The notes: generated from the sequence alone by a model not told the origin. 64,000 bases of DNA from Curtobacterium sp. MCLR17_007 (GCF_003234655.2 NZ_CP126271.1:1798001-1862000); one strand, 5' to 3'; counted from the stretch's first letter, positions 7,421 through 16,576 are shown. Made by a program: numbers and translations.

Positions 7421-8617
7421 TCAGGCCGCGCCGCGCTGCACCCCGGCGGCGCGAGCGACCACGATGGTGACCGCGAGCAGGACGGCCGGCACCAGCATCG
7501 CGAGCCGCAGGCCCAGGTGCTCGCCGAGGAACCCGAGTGCGGGCGGACCGACCAGGAACGCGACGTAGCCGGCGGTCGCCACGACGGACACCCGTCGGTC
7601 GCCGTCGGTGGGGTGGTCGCCCGCCGCCGAGACCGCGAGCGGGAACCCGAGCGCGATGCCGAGCCCCCACACGACGGCCGCGGCCGCGGTGACGATCGGC
7701 GTCGGGGACACGACGACCGCCAGGACGCCGACCAGCCCGACGATCCCGCAGGCCCTGACCACAGCGCCGCGACCGAAGCGCGTGACGAGCGGTGTGCCGG
7801 CGGACCGGCCGATCAGCATCGCGAGGGCGAAGCCGGTGAAGACGAGGGAGCCGAGCACCTCCGGGGCGTCGTGGTCCGTCGTCATCAGCAGCGGGAGCCA
7901 GTCGCTCGCAGCTCCCTCTGCGAAGGCCATCGCCAGCGTGATGACGGCGATGAGCGCCAGCTGCAGCGTGATGACGGAGCGCCTGGAGCCCGCGGGGTCG
8001 GGAACGCTCGCCGGCGCCGGGTCGCCGGCGGGCCGGGGCATCGGGCGGATCGTGAGCGCGGCGGTGAGGGCGAGCGCGGCCATCACCCCGGCGGCGATCG
8101 GCAGGTGCACGACGACCGGGGTCCTGGCCGCCGTCATCGCGATGCCCACGATCCCGCCCGCGACCGACCCGAGGCTGAAGCAGGCGTGCAGGACCGGCAC
8201 CACGGGCTTCACGATGACCCGCTCGACCGCAGCCGCCTCGACGTTGAGCCCGATCTCGGCGATCCCGGCGCCGAACCCGATCAGGAACAGTCCCGCCCAG
8301 ACCCCGGCTGCGAGCTGGGCGGGCGCGAGCAGTCCGACCAGCAGCGTGCCGACCACGGGCAGCGCACCCCCGGCCAGGATCAGCGGCTTCGGGCCGATCC
8401 GACGGAGCAGCACGCCGGCGCCCAGGATGCCGAGCATCGAACCGATCGACAGGCCGAAGAGCACGAAGCCCATCGCCTCGATCGAGGCGCCGAGGTCAGC
8501 ACGGACCGACGGCGTCCGGGTGATCCAGGACGCGATGCCGAACCCCGTCATCGTCGACGTCGCGAAGAGGGCGACCCGGTGCAGGCGGGTCGAGGGCGGC
8601 GCTGCCTGGGTGTCCAC
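7421..8617 (-). CDS. MFS transporter
   Basis: Major facilitator superfamily permease of 398 residues with about 12 hydrophobic helices and a central polar loop near residue 200 (Pro/Ala/Asp-rich). The GxxxDRxGRR-type loop between helices 2 and 3 appears as LLRRIGPKPL. The overall pattern is that of the small YbjJ/inner-membrane MFS proteins. The substrate is unknown. The start is GTG 8617, since no in-frame ATG precedes the first helix. It ends in a short cytoplasmic Arg-containing tail. Confidence 0.8.
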   Translation of the reverse strand: MDTQAAPPSTRLHRVALFATSTMTGFGIASWITRTPSVRADLGASIEAMGFVLFGLSIGSMLGILGAGVLLRRIGPKPLILAGGALPVVGTLLVGLLAPAQLAAGVWAGLFLIGFGAGIAEIGLNVEAAAVERVIVKPVVPVLHACFSLGSVAGGIVGIAMTAARTPVVVHLPIAAGVMAALALTAALTIRPMPRPAGDPAPASVPDPAGSRRSVITLQLALIAVITLAMAFAEGAASDWLPLLMTTDHDAPEVLGSLVFTGFALAMLIGRSAGTPLVTRFGRGAVVRACGIVGLVGVLAVVVSPTPIVTAAAAVVWGLGIALGFPLAVSAAGDHPTDGDRRVSVVATAGYVAFLVGPPALGFLGEHLGLRLAMLVPAVLLAVTIVVARAAGVQRGAA

Positions 8618-8652
8618 CCGCCCACTCTTCCATCCCGGTGGTCCTGGACGCC

Positions 8653-9384
8653 TCAGCGGGACGGCAGCGCCACGCCGGTCGCCCGTTCGAGCGCGTCGAC
8701 CAACGCGGTGCGGAACCCCGCGTCCTCGACGGCGTCGTGCGGGCGCTGCTGCTCCCCGTGGAACCAGTACGCGCCACTGACCGTCGTGCCGGCGTCGGTG
8801 GCGAGGGTCTCCTGCGTGCGGTGCCCGAGCGCGAAGTCGTCGGTCGCGCCGGCGCCGCCCATCTTGGTGGCGACCCAGCCCGGGTCGACGGCGTTGCTCC
8901 GGACGGCGGGCCGCCGTTCGGCGACCTCGCGCGCCATCGCGGTGACGAAGAGCTTCGTGTCCGAGTAGCTGTTGGTCGTGCTCCGCCCGTCCCAGTCGAC
9001 GCCGTCGAGCCGTGCCCGACCGCCGCGGTGCATCCCGCTGCTCAGGTACACGTGCCGCGTCGGCGCGGTGAGGAGTGCCGTCATCAGGTAGGGCGCGACG
9101 ACGTTCACCGGCACGAGCGAGGCTCCGGAGACGACCCCGGCGTTGTGCACGACGGCGTCGACGGGCTCCCCGTCGTCGAGGTCGTGGGCGGCGCGCACCA
9201 CGGCGTCTCGGTCGGACAGGTCGACCACGACGAGCTGCGCGCCACGTCCGACCAGGTCGGCCACGGCGTCCGCGCGCTGCGGGGAGCGCGCGTGCACGAG
9301 GACGTCGTGGCCGTCGTCGAGCAGGGTCTGGGCGGTCGCGCGACCGAGGCCGTCGGTGGAACCGGTGACGAGGATGCGAGCCAT
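8653..9384 (-). CDS. Short-chain dehydrogenase/reductase
   Basis: 243 residues. The Rossmann nucleotide motif TGSTDGLG is at residues 7-14, HNAG near 82 marks the structural strand, and the catalytic set is Ser (VYLSSGMHR) and Tyr-x-x-x-Lys seen as SYSDTKLF. The catalytic Lys and Tyr are intact, so it is probably active on an alcohol or ketone that cannot be named. It lies 35 bases upstream of the MFS gene in the same direction, so both may form one transcript. Confidence 0.85.
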   Translation of the reverse strand: MARILVTGSTDGLGRATAQTLLDDGHDVLVHARSPQRADAVADLVGRGAQLVVVDLSDRDAVVRAAHDLDDGEPVDAVVHNAGVVSGASLVPVNVVAPYLMTALLTAPTRHVYLSSGMHRGGRARLDGVDWDGRSTTNSYSDTKLFVTAMAREVAERRPAVRSNAVDPGWVATKMGGAGATDDFALGHRTQETLATDAGTTVSGAYWFHGEQQRPHDAVEDAGFRTALVDALERATGVALPSR

Positions 9385-9438
9385 GGTCCCGATCCTGCTC
9401 CCCGTGCACAGGCACCGCCTGCCAGGCTCACAGTCGAC

Positions 9439-11028
9439 ATGGAACTCATCGCACCCGAACTCGTCGTCGTGCTCGCCACGGCGATCGCGGTCACGACCGC
9501 CGTCGCCGGGCGTCTCCGGATCGCACCGCCCGTGCTGCTGCTGGCCTTCGGCGCCGCGATCGCCTTCATCCCGGCGTTCCGCGAACTGGAGCTGCCCGCC
9601 GACGCCGTGCTGCTGCTGTTCCTGCCGGCGCTGCTGTACTGGGAGAGCCTGACGATCTCGCTGCGGGAGATCCGCGCGAACTTCCGCGGCATCCTGCTCA
9701 TGGGCACGCTGCTCGTCGTGCTGACGGCCGGCGGTGTCGCGACGCTGCTGCACCTGCTCGGCATGCCGTGGGGACCGGCGTGGGTGCTCGGTGCCGCGGT
9801 CGCCCCCACGGACGCCACCGCCGTCGGGGCCCTGACCCGCTCGCTGCCGCGACGGAACACCACCGTGCTGCGCGCCGAGAGCCTGGTCAACGACGGCACG
9901 ACCCTCGTGATCTACGGGATCGCGGTGGCGGTCACCGCGGGCGAGCAGACCCTGAGCGTGTGGAACGTCTCGGGCATGCTCCTGCTGTCCTACGTCGGTG
10001 GGATCGCGGCGGGGCTGCTGGTGGCGTGGCTCGGGATGCTCGTGCTCCGGCGCATCTCCGCGGTCGTGCTCGAGAACCTGCTGACACTGCTGGTGCCCTT
10101 CGTGGCCTTCCTCGCGGCCGAGGCGATCGGTGCGTCCGGGGTGCTCGCGGTCGTCGTCGCGGGGCTCGTGGTCAGCCAGGTCGCCCCGAAACTCGACCGC
10201 GCCGAGACCCGGCAGCAGACCCGGTCGTTCTGGTCGTTCGCGACGTTCCTGCTCAACGGGTCGCTGTTCGTGCTGGTCGGGATCGAGGCCACGATCGCCG
10301 TGCGGGACCTCGAGCCGCGCGAGCTGCTCGTCGGCCTCGACATGATCGGCCTGGTCTCGGTGGCCGTGGTCGTGCTCCGCTTCGCCTTCCTCAACCTGTC
10401 GTGGGGCGCGGTCCGTCTCGTCACGCTCCGCACCGGTGGGTCACCGCGCGAGGGCCACCGCGACCGCGTGGTGAGCGGCTTCACGGGCTTCCGCGGCGCC
10501 GTGTCGCTCGCCGCCGCGGTCGCCGTCCCGCGCATGGTCGAGGGCGGCGGCGCGTTCCCGGAGCGCGACCTCATCGTCTTCGTCGTCGCGGGCGTCGTGA
10601 TCGTCACGATCGTCGGACAGTCGCTGGTGCTGCCGGTGGTGGTCCGGTGGGCGGACTTCGGGGGCAGCCACGAGGTCGCGGACGAGCGCCGCACCGCCGA
10701 ACGTCGGGCGCTCGAGGAGGCACTCGCGGCGCTGCCGAGGCTCGCCGACCGCTCGGGTGCCGACGCCGACGTGGTCCGCCGCATCCGCGAGGACTACGAG
10801 GGGCACCTGGCGCTCGTCCGGGCCGAGCAGAGCGACGACGACGACCACCCGCTGCTCGCGAAGCGCGGTGATGCCGTGGAGCTCGAGCTCGAACTCGTCC
10901 GGCTCAAGGCGGCGACCCTGATCCGGATGCGCGACGAGGGCGACATCGACGACCTCGTGCTGCGCCAGGTCCGCGCGGAGTACGACGCCGAGGAGACCCG
11001 TCTGCTGCGCCAGGGCGAGCGCGACTGA
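9439..11028 (+). CDS. CPA1 family Na+/H+ antiporter
   Basis: 529-residue plasma-membrane cation/proton antiporter. About 12 transmembrane helices fill residues 1-410. The family motif region is AAVAPTDATAVGALTRSLP, followed by the ion-binding ESLVNDGTTLVIYG segment that holds the conserved Asp. FTGFRGAVSLAAAVAVP marks the late helices. The last 110 residues form a charged cytoplasmic helical domain rich in Glu and Arg. Expected role: pH and sodium homeostasis. It is transcribed alone, divergent from the SDR. Confidence 0.9.
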   Translation: MELIAPELVVVLATAIAVTTAVAGRLRIAPPVLLLAFGAAIAFIPAFRELELPADAVLLLFLPALLYWESLTISLREIRANFRGILLMGTLLVVLTAGGVATLLHLLGMPWGPAWVLGAAVAPTDATAVGALTRSLPRRNTTVLRAESLVNDGTTLVIYGIAVAVTAGEQTLSVWNVSGMLLLSYVGGIAAGLLVAWLGMLVLRRISAVVLENLLTLLVPFVAFLAAEAIGASGVLAVVVAGLVVSQVAPKLDRAETRQQTRSFWSFATFLLNGSLFVLVGIEATIAVRDLEPRELLVGLDMIGLVSVAVVVLRFAFLNLSWGAVRLVTLRTGGSPREGHRDRVVSGFTGFRGAVSLAAAVAVPRMVEGGGAFPERDLIVFVVAGVVIVTIVGQSLVLPVVVRWADFGGSHEVADERRTAERRALEEALAALPRLADRSGADADVVRRIREDYEGHLALVRAEQSDDDDHPLLAKRGDAVELELELVRLKAATLIRMRDEGDIDDLVLRQVRAEYDAEETRLLRQGERD

Positions 11029-11062
11029 CCGCGTCCGGCGGACCCCGGCGCGCGGTGACGGA

Positions 11063-12166
11063 TCACGCGGACCGCGGCGCCGCCCGCCGTGCTCGCGACC
11101 GGCGCACCCACGCCCGCCAGGGGAGCGACGACGCCAGGGCCGACCCGATGACCACGGTGCCGAACCACCCGACGAGCACGCCGGGGACCGGCACGAGCAG
11201 GCTCGTCCACAGCAGCACCGCGAGGACGCCGAGCACGTACGCCGCGCCGGCCTTCAGGTAGCGCAACCGCTGCAGCCCTGCCGCCTGGTCCAGGCGCGAC
11301 GTCAACCGCGCCAGGAACAGTGCCCCGACACCGATCGCGGCCGCGCCCACCGCAGCCTGCCCGAGCGCTCCGAGGCCGTCCACCCCGGACGTGCCCGACC
11401 CTGACAGCGAGTACACGCCGTCCAGGATCTCGAACAGCATGAACACGACGAGGCCCCGCTCGAAGACCACCGTCGAGGCGTGCGCATGGACCCGCCACGA
11501 GCGGAGCGCTGAGCCCGACCCGAGCGCCCAGGCGGCGACCCGCTTCGAGACCAGGTACGCGGTGACGCCGGCGACGCCGCCCACGGCGACCGGCACCACC
11601 GCAGCCGGGGCCCACGCCGTGTCGACCCCGACCAGCACGCTGGTCAGGGCGACCCCGGCGGTCGCCGTCACCAGCGACCAGACGCGCGGCCGCGCGACGG
11701 CGGCGAGTCGGGCCTCCAGGCGGCCGAGCCACGACCTGCGCGACGCGCGGTCGGTGTTGAACAGGTACTCCGCGAACACCAGCCAGATGAACGACGCGCC
11801 GAACGCCGCCAGCGCGGGGCGGACCTCCTGCAGGTGGGCGCTGAAGGCGCCCGGGGCGACGACGGCCTCGGTCACCGCCTGCGCCGGGTCGGTGGCGTCC
11901 CCGACGGCGACGGCCGCCGGCGGCAGCAGGAGCCGCATCGCCAGGACGCCCGCCACGATGCCGAGCGACAGGAACAGCCGTCTGGCCGGGGAGTGCAGCC
12001 GACCGGCGATGCCGGCCATCGGCACCGAGGAGTCGGCGGCCATCGCGATCTCGAGCAGGGCGAGCGCCACGAAGGCGAACGCGGCCGCCGGGCCGAGGAC
12101 GCCCCACGCGAGGGCGGCGAGCGCGACGGTGACGAGCAGGGGGACGGTCAGCAGCGATCTGGCCAT
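11063..12166 (-). CDS. TerC/DUF475-like integral membrane protein
   Basis: 367 residues with about nine membrane helices. Conserved acidic helices resemble those of the TerC/DUF475 superfamily: LLEIAMAADSSV in helix 2 and FIWLVFAEYLFNTDR mid-protein, plus FMLFEILDGVYSLSG, which repeats the acidic-helix pattern. The superfamily is linked to tellurium resistance and metal efflux. No function is established for this subgroup. It is monocistronic and converges on the antiporter gene. Confidence 0.65.
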   Translation of the reverse strand: MARSLLTVPLLVTVALAALAWGVLGPAAAFAFVALALLEIAMAADSSVPMAGIAGRLHSPARRLFLSLGIVAGVLAMRLLLPPAAVAVGDATDPAQAVTEAVVAPGAFSAHLQEVRPALAAFGASFIWLVFAEYLFNTDRASRRSWLGRLEARLAAVARPRVWSLVTATAGVALTSVLVGVDTAWAPAAVVPVAVGGVAGVTAYLVSKRVAAWALGSGSALRSWRVHAHASTVVFERGLVVFMLFEILDGVYSLSGSGTSGVDGLGALGQAAVGAAAIGVGALFLARLTSRLDQAAGLQRLRYLKAGAAYVLGVLAVLLWTSLLVPVPGVLVGWFGTVVIGSALASSLPWRAWVRRSRARRAAPRSA

Positions 12167-12258
12167 GACCCCATGGAGCGCTCCCGGGCTGGGCTCGGCG
12201 TGGACTCGGGCTGGGCATCAGCCTGGAGGTCCGGGCGGGTCCGCCGGATCGGGTAACG

Positions 12259-12284
12259 GCGGGTCCGCAGTTGCGCGGACCCGC
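12259..12284 (-). terminator. Hairpin terminator of the sigma/anti-sigma operon
   Basis: Stem GCGGGTCCGC / GCGGACCCGC, 10 bp with a 6-base loop, 31 bases downstream of the anti-sigma stop codon. Confidence 0.65.
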
Positions 12285-12314
12285 GGGGGTGCGTTCCCGC
12301 ACCCGCCTCGCCGG

Positions 12315-13076
12315 TCAGCTGCGGGAGCGGAGGGTGCCCCGGACGACCGAGTCGCCCGAGTGGGCGGGGTCGCCGTCGGCGGCCTCGGCGGAGACGTCGA
12401 CGACCGGGTAGCGCGCCGGGTCGACGCCGGAGGGGACCACGAACCGGCCGGTGTCGCCGTCCAGGAACCCGACGCTGACCAGGCCGCGCAGGTCCGAGCG
12501 CATCATCCAGACCTCGCGGAGCGGTGCCTGGCCCTCGGTCGCCCGGTGGTCCAGGTCGACGACGAGCACCAGACTGCCCGAGCCGTCCCGCTCGAGTTCG
12601 GCGCTGCCCGCGGCACCGGTCCAGCCGGGCAGCGGGTCGAGGGCCGTGCGGGACACGACCGCTCCCGCGGGGTCGCCGCCGCGGGACAGGGCGGTCCCGA
12701 GGCCGATCCCGGCGACGAGCGCGACGATCCCGACCCCCGCGGTCAGCAGCGCGACGGTGCGGCGGCGGACCCGGCCCCGACGACGCGGTGCGACGTCGGT
12801 CACGGGGGCCGGCGCAGGACCGGCGGCTGACGGTGTGGTCGCGGGTGCGGAGGCCGTGTCGAAGCCGAGCTCGGTGGCGATGCGGTCCCACACGGCGGGT
12901 GCCGGTCGTTCGAGCGCGACGCCCTCGGTGCTCCGGGCCACGGACACGACGCGTCGGAGGTCGACGAGTTCGTCCCGACAGGTCGGGCACGCCGCGAGGT
13001 GCTCGGCCTGCGCGCCGGAGGGCCCGACCTCGCCGATGGCGAGCAGCGCCAGGGTCTCCTCGTCGATGTGGTTCAT
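12315..13076 (-). CDS. Anti-sigma factor, RskA/zinc-finger type
   Basis: 253 residues. The N-terminal anti-sigma domain (about 1-75) has the zinc-type signature AEHLAACPTCRDEL. A single membrane helix lies near residues 108-130 after a basic RRRGRVRRR stretch. The extracytoplasmic RskA-type domain follows (about 135-250), ending in the family's anti-sigma-K C-terminal sandwich. It should hold the ECF sigma factor at the membrane until a signal triggers its release. Its ATG overlaps the sigma factor's TGA by three bases (ATGA), a sign of translational coupling. Confidence 0.85.
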   Translation of the reverse strand: MNHIDEETLALLAIGEVGPSGAQAEHLAACPTCRDELVDLRRVVSVARSTEGVALERPAPAVWDRIATELGFDTASAPATTPSAAGPAPAPVTDVAPRRRGRVRRRTVALLTAGVGIVALVAGIGLGTALSRGGDPAGAVVSRTALDPLPGWTGAAGSAELERDGSGSLVLVVDLDHRATEGQAPLREVWMMRSDLRGLVSVGFLDGDTGRFVVPSGVDPARYPVVDVSAEAADGDPAHSGDSVVRGTLRSRS

Positions 13077-13660
13077 TCGATCACCTCCAAGCGTGTTCGG
13101 AGCCGAGCCAGACTTCGACGGATGTGGCTCTTCACGGTGCCGAGCGGCAGGTCGAGTCGTTCGGCGATCTCACGGTGGCTGAGTTCCTCGTAGAACGCCA
13201 GTCGCATGACCGTCCGGGGGACCTCGTCGAGCCGGTCGAGCTCGCCCGCGACCATCACCCGTTCGGCGAGTCCGTCGGTGACGTCCTCGGCCATCGGTGC
13301 CGCTGCCTCTTCTCCGGCGACGGCGATGGTGAGTCGCGTGCGTCGAGTGCGTTCGGTGTGGGCGTCGGTGATGCAGTTGCGGGCGATGCCGACCAGCCAG
13401 GCACCGAGTGGGGCCTTGGCGGGGTCGTAGGTGGAGCGACTGCGCCAGGCCCGGACGAACACCTGCTGGGTGACGTCCTCGGCCGCGGCGACGTCGGAGA
13501 GCGAGCGGAGCGCGAGCGTGTGGACCAGGGGCGACCAGCGCTCGTAGACGGAGCGCAGGACACGCTCGTCACCGCTGCCGAACGCATCGGCGAGCGCGGA
13601 GTCGTCGGGTGGTGTGATCGTCACGTCGTCGTGGGGCCTTCCGGTGACCGCGATGGGCAC
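13073..13660 (-). CDS. ECF RNA polymerase sigma factor (SigK-like)
   Basis: 195 residues. The sigma-70 region 2 (about 25-95) includes DVTQQVFVRAWRSRSTYDP, and region 4 (about 130-190) contains EELSHREIAERLDLPLGTVKSHIRRSL, the -35-binding helix-turn-helix. Regions 1 and 3 are absent, as in ECF factors. GTG 13660 is preferred; an internal GTG at 13624 is possible and neither has an ideal ribosome-binding site. It is the third gene of an operon with a DUF4397 protein and a sortase, so it probably controls cell-surface genes including its own operon. Confidence 0.85.
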   Translation of the reverse strand: MPIAVTGRPHDDVTITPPDDSALADAFGSGDERVLRSVYERWSPLVHTLALRSLSDVAAAEDVTQQVFVRAWRSRSTYDPAKAPLGAWLVGIARNCITDAHTERTRRTRLTIAVAGEEAAAPMAEDVTDGLAERVMVAGELDRLDEVPRTVMRLAFYEELSHREIAERLDLPLGTVKSHIRRSLARLRTRLEVIE

Positions 13661-13713
13661 CTGTCCCGATGCTAGGGCGTCGGGCCGGGTCACGGTCGGG
13701 AGTCGCGGATCGG

Positions 13714-14367
13714 TCACTGCGGTGTCGCGGTGACCACGAGGTTGCTGTCGTAGTGGTGGGTGGTGGTGTCGAACGCGCCGCCGCAGGTGACGAGCACGAG
13801 TCGCCGGGGTCCGTCCTGGTCGAAGATGCTCGACCAGGGCACCCCGGTCTTCCGGACCAGGTCGACACTGTCGACCCGGTACCCGGTCGCGGAGCCGTCC
13901 GCGCCGGTGACCGTGATCGTCGTGCCGGTCGGGACGTCGACCAGGTGCGCGAACGGACCGATGCCGTACCCGACCGCGTCGACGTGCGCCGCGACGACGG
14001 TCGTCCCGGTGGTCGAGGTCGGTCCGGGGCCGAACTTCCACCACCCGGCGTTCGCGGGGTCCGCTGGCAGGGACATCGCCCCGGTGTCGTCGACGCCCTC
14101 GGGAAGCACGGGCTGGTCGATGGGCAGGCCGGCGACGGCGATCCGGACGGGGGCGACCGTCGGTGCGACGTCCCGGGGCAGTGCGGCGCTCTGCTGCGGC
14201 ACCGAGGTGGAGAACGCCGACGGGACGGGGGTCGGCGTCCCGGTCACCACAGTGGGGAGCGGGGACTCGCCGGGGACCCGATCCGCCGACGAGCACCCGG
14301 TCAGGCAGGTCAGGGCGACGGCAGCGGCAAGGGGGACTGCCACCGCCGCCCCGACCCGGAGCCGCAC
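13714..14367 (-). CDS. Class F sortase with a lipoprotein-type N-terminus
   Basis: Cysteine transpeptidase that would attach surface proteins to the wall, 217 residues. The catalytic His lies in AAHVD near residue 120 and the catalytic Cys is C195 in LVLVTCGGAFD. The N-terminus is unusual: a short hydrophobic helix ending LTGC (Cys25) looks like a lipobox, so the enzyme may be lipid-anchored instead of held by a membrane helix. An arginine is not obvious about 13 residues after the Cys, where SrtA has one; the local sequence is HHYDSN. GTG 14367 lies two bases after the DUF4397 gene's stop. Confidence 0.75.
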   Translation of the reverse strand: MRLRVGAAVAVPLAAAVALTCLTGCSSADRVPGESPLPTVVTGTPTPVPSAFSTSVPQQSAALPRDVAPTVAPVRIAVAGLPIDQPVLPEGVDDTGAMSLPADPANAGWWKFGPGPTSTTGTTVVAAHVDAVGYGIGPFAHLVDVPTGTTITVTGADGSATGYRVDSVDLVRKTGVPWSSIFDQDGPRRLVLVTCGGAFDTTTHHYDSNLVVTATPQ

Positions 14368-14369
14368 GG

Positions 14370-15215
14370 TCAGCGCCGTGCTGCCCGGTCGCCCGCGCCA
14401 CGACGACGCAGGACGACGACCACGAGACCGGCGAGCAGCACTGCTGCGCCGCCGCCGAGCGCGAGCGGGGTGGTGCTGTCGGGACGGTTCGTCGCGACGA
14501 GTCCGGCGTTGCCGGCCGGGACGCCGTTCGGGTTGCCCAGGCCGGTGATGGTCTGGGTGGCGAGCGCCAGGTTCTTGTCGTTCAGGCTGCCCCACGCGTA
14601 CACGATGGTGTCGGTGCCGGACTGCACGGGGACGTCAGCCGGGCCGATGACCGGCGCGGTGGTGCCGGTCGCCGCGACCGAGGCCGAGACGGTGCCGGCG
14701 GGGAGCACGAGCGCCTTCTCGTCCGGGTTGGACAGGTTGGACACCACGGCCTTCCCGCCCGCGAGCACGTCGACCGCGGGTGCTGCTGCGACGTGACGGA
14801 CGATGAGACGACCCTGACCGGCGGGGACCGCCGAAGTGTCGTTCGTGAAGACCGTGGCGGTCGGGGAGCCGTCGGCCTTCAGGTGCGCGACGGCGGTGTA
14901 GCTGCCGCCGGCGGTGAACGAGACGTCCGCCGGGCCGATGATCGGCTTGGAGTCGTCGGTGGCGTCACTCGCCGTGATGGCCAGCGTGTGTGCCCCGGCG
15001 GGGACCGTCATCGGACCGGCGAGGGTGCCGGGCGTGAAGTCGTCGATGGCGCGCTTGCCGTCGAGGTAGACGTCCACGGTGGTGTTCGGGACCGCGTGCA
15101 GGACGGAGAGCGTGGCGTCGGACGTGGCCGCTGACGCCGTGGCCGTGGGGACCGCGAGCGCGAGGGCTGCGAGCAGGGCACCGGCGCCGATGCCGGTGAC
15201 GAGGTTCTTCCGCAT
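14370..15215 (-). CDS. DUF4397 surface protein with signal peptide and C-terminal membrane anchor
   Basis: 281 residues. A signal peptide covers about 1-29 (ending ATASA). Two DUF4397-type beta-sandwich segments follow: LHAVPNTTVDVYLDGK near 40 and RHVAAAPAVDVLAGGK near 140. The C-terminus is a transmembrane helix and a basic tail (VVLRRRG), the layout of a sorting signal, but no LPxTG-like pentapeptide precedes it. The sortase gene begins two bases after its stop. It is the first gene of the operon that ends with the ECF sigma and anti-sigma genes, and is probably an abundant wall- or membrane-linked protein of unknown function. Confidence 0.8.
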   Translation of the reverse strand: MRKNLVTGIGAGALLAALALAVPTATASAATSDATLSVLHAVPNTTVDVYLDGKRAIDDFTPGTLAGPMTVPAGAHTLAITASDATDDSKPIIGPADVSFTAGGSYTAVAHLKADGSPTATVFTNDTSAVPAGQGRLIVRHVAAAPAVDVLAGGKAVVSNLSNPDEKALVLPAGTVSASVAATGTTAPVIGPADVPVQSGTDTIVYAWGSLNDKNLALATQTITGLGNPNGVPAGNAGLVATNRPDSTTPLALGGGAAVLLAGLVVVVLRRRGAGDRAARR

Positions 15216-15326
15216 GGTGTTCCTCCTGGTGGGTTCGGGAGCGTCGTCGTCGACGTCCTCACTCCCACTACCGGCCCACCACCCCGGTCGGATGCACCCG
15301 GACGCACCGATGTGTCCGGATCGGGC

Positions 15327-15353
15327 TTACGGGCGGTCCGGTCCGGTCGATAG
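15327..15353 (+). promoter_or_regulatory. Candidate FliA-type (sigma-28-like) promoter of the flagellar cluster
   Basis: TTACGGG and GTCGATAG are spaced so that TTAC lies 15 bases before the -10 element, as in the sigma-28 consensus TAAA-N15-GCCGATAA. A closely similar pair precedes fliM. Placement would give an mRNA leader of about 75 bases before flbD. Confidence 0.4.
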
Positions 15354-15436
15354 AGCGCACTGACCACCCACGGACGGGCGGCCAGCAGGACCTGCCCCAC
15401 GGACGGTGGCGGGTGGACACACCAGGGACGGACCAG

Positions 15437-15727
15437 ATGATCGTCGTCACACGACTCAACGGCAGCGGATTCGCTGTCAACCCCGACCTCGTGGAGCGCA
15501 TCCAGGAGACGCCGGACACGACGCTCATCATGGTCGACGGTGCGAAGTACATCGTCCGCGAGTCCATGGCCGAGGTCATCGACCGGATCGCCGCGTACCG
15601 CGCCCGGATCGTCACGATGGCGTACGGCTCCGAGGCGACGAACGCCACCGGCCCGCAGCCGACGCTCGCCGCGGTCGCCCCGCTGCACGCCGCTCCGGCC
15701 CCGCGCTCGCTCGACGGGGGGCGCTGA
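15437..15727 (+). CDS. flbD: Flagellar protein FlbD
   Basis: Small cytoplasmic protein of 96 residues that starts the flagellar cluster. The family core (about 1-65) runs IVVTRLNGSGFAVNPDLVERIQ then TTLIMVDGAKYIVRESMAEVIDRI. The last 30 residues are an Ala/Pro-rich tail beyond the usual 60-70. In many Gram-positives flbD sits between flgE and motA. Here nothing flagellar lies upstream. The motA start follows the stop by one base. Confidence 0.85.
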   Translation: MIVVTRLNGSGFAVNPDLVERIQETPDTTLIMVDGAKYIVRESMAEVIDRIAAYRARIVTMAYGSEATNATGPQPTLAAVAPLHAAPAPRSLDGGR

Positions 15728-15728
15728 C

Positions 15729-16574
15729 GTGGACATCGCGACCATCATCGGCATCCTGCTCGCCTTCGGTGCCCTGTTCGGCATGATCGAGATGGAGCAC
15801 GTCGAGCTCGGCGGCCTGTTCCTGCCGGCGCCGATCCTGCTCGTCTTCGGCGCCACCATCGGTGCCGGCGTCGCGAGCACCACGCTCAAGGACGCCATCG
15901 CGAGCTTCAAGGCCGCACCGAAGGCGTTCACCGGCAAGGTCACCCCGCCCGCTGCGGTCATCGACGACGTCGTCGGCCTCGCCGAGGTCGCGCGGTCCAA
16001 CGGTCTGCTCGCCCTCGAGCAGGAGGCGGACAAGCACGACGACCCGTTCATGAAGAAGGCGCTGCAGAACATCGCGGACGGCACCGACGGCGACGAACTA
16101 CGGATCCTGCTCGAGGACGAGATCGAGTCGAACGCCGCACCCATGCGGAGCGCGAGCTCGTTCTTCATGGGCCTCGGCGGCTTCGCCCCGACCGTCGGGA
16201 TCATCGGCACCGTGGTGTCGTTGACCCACGTGCTGGCGAACCTCGGCAAGCCGGACGAGCTCGGCCCGCTGATCGCGAGCGCCTTCGTCGCGACGCTCTG
16301 GGGCCTGCTCACGGCGAACTTCATGTGGCTGCCGATCGGTGGGAAGCTCCGCAAGCTCGCGCAGCTCGAGTCGGACCGGCAGACCCTGCTGATGGAGGGA
16401 CTGCTCGCGGTGCAGGCCGGCAGCCAGCCGCGCCTGCTCGGGGAACGCCTGAAGGCCATGGTGCCGCCGGCAGCGCGGAACGACGCGGCGGCCGGCAAGG
16501 GCAAGGCGGGCAAGGGCAAGGGCGGCAAGGGCGGCGACAGCGCCGACGCCGACGACCAGCAGCTGGCGGCCTGA
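15729..16574 (+). CDS. motA: Flagellar motor stator protein MotA
   Basis: Proton-channel subunit of the flagellar stator, 281 residues, plasma membrane. Four membrane helices: two at the N-terminus (about 1-50), and two after the long cytoplasmic loop, in MGLGGFAPTVGIIGTVVSL and GPLIASAFVATLWGLLTANFM. The conserved TLWGLL segment and the PTVGIIGTV proline are present. The C-terminal 30 residues are a Gly/Lys-rich low-complexity tail (GKGKAGKGKGGKGG) not typical of MotA. The start is GTG 15729. motB begins two bases after the stop. Confidence 0.92.
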   Translation: MDIATIIGILLAFGALFGMIEMEHVELGGLFLPAPILLVFGATIGAGVASTTLKDAIASFKAAPKAFTGKVTPPAAVIDDVVGLAEVARSNGLLALEQEADKHDDPFMKKALQNIADGTDGDELRILLEDEIESNAAPMRSASSFFMGLGGFAPTVGIIGTVVSLTHVLANLGKPDELGPLIASAFVATLWGLLTANFMWLPIGGKLRKLAQLESDRQTLLMEGLLAVQAGSQPRLLGERLKAMVPPAARNDAAAGKGKAGKGKGGKGGDSADADDQQLAA

Positions 16575-16576
16575 CG

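Noticed and set aside
14370..15215. LPxTG sorting signal in the DUF4397 protein
   Set aside because: The residues before the final helix read RPDSTTP; no LPxTG, LAxTG or clear variant is visible.
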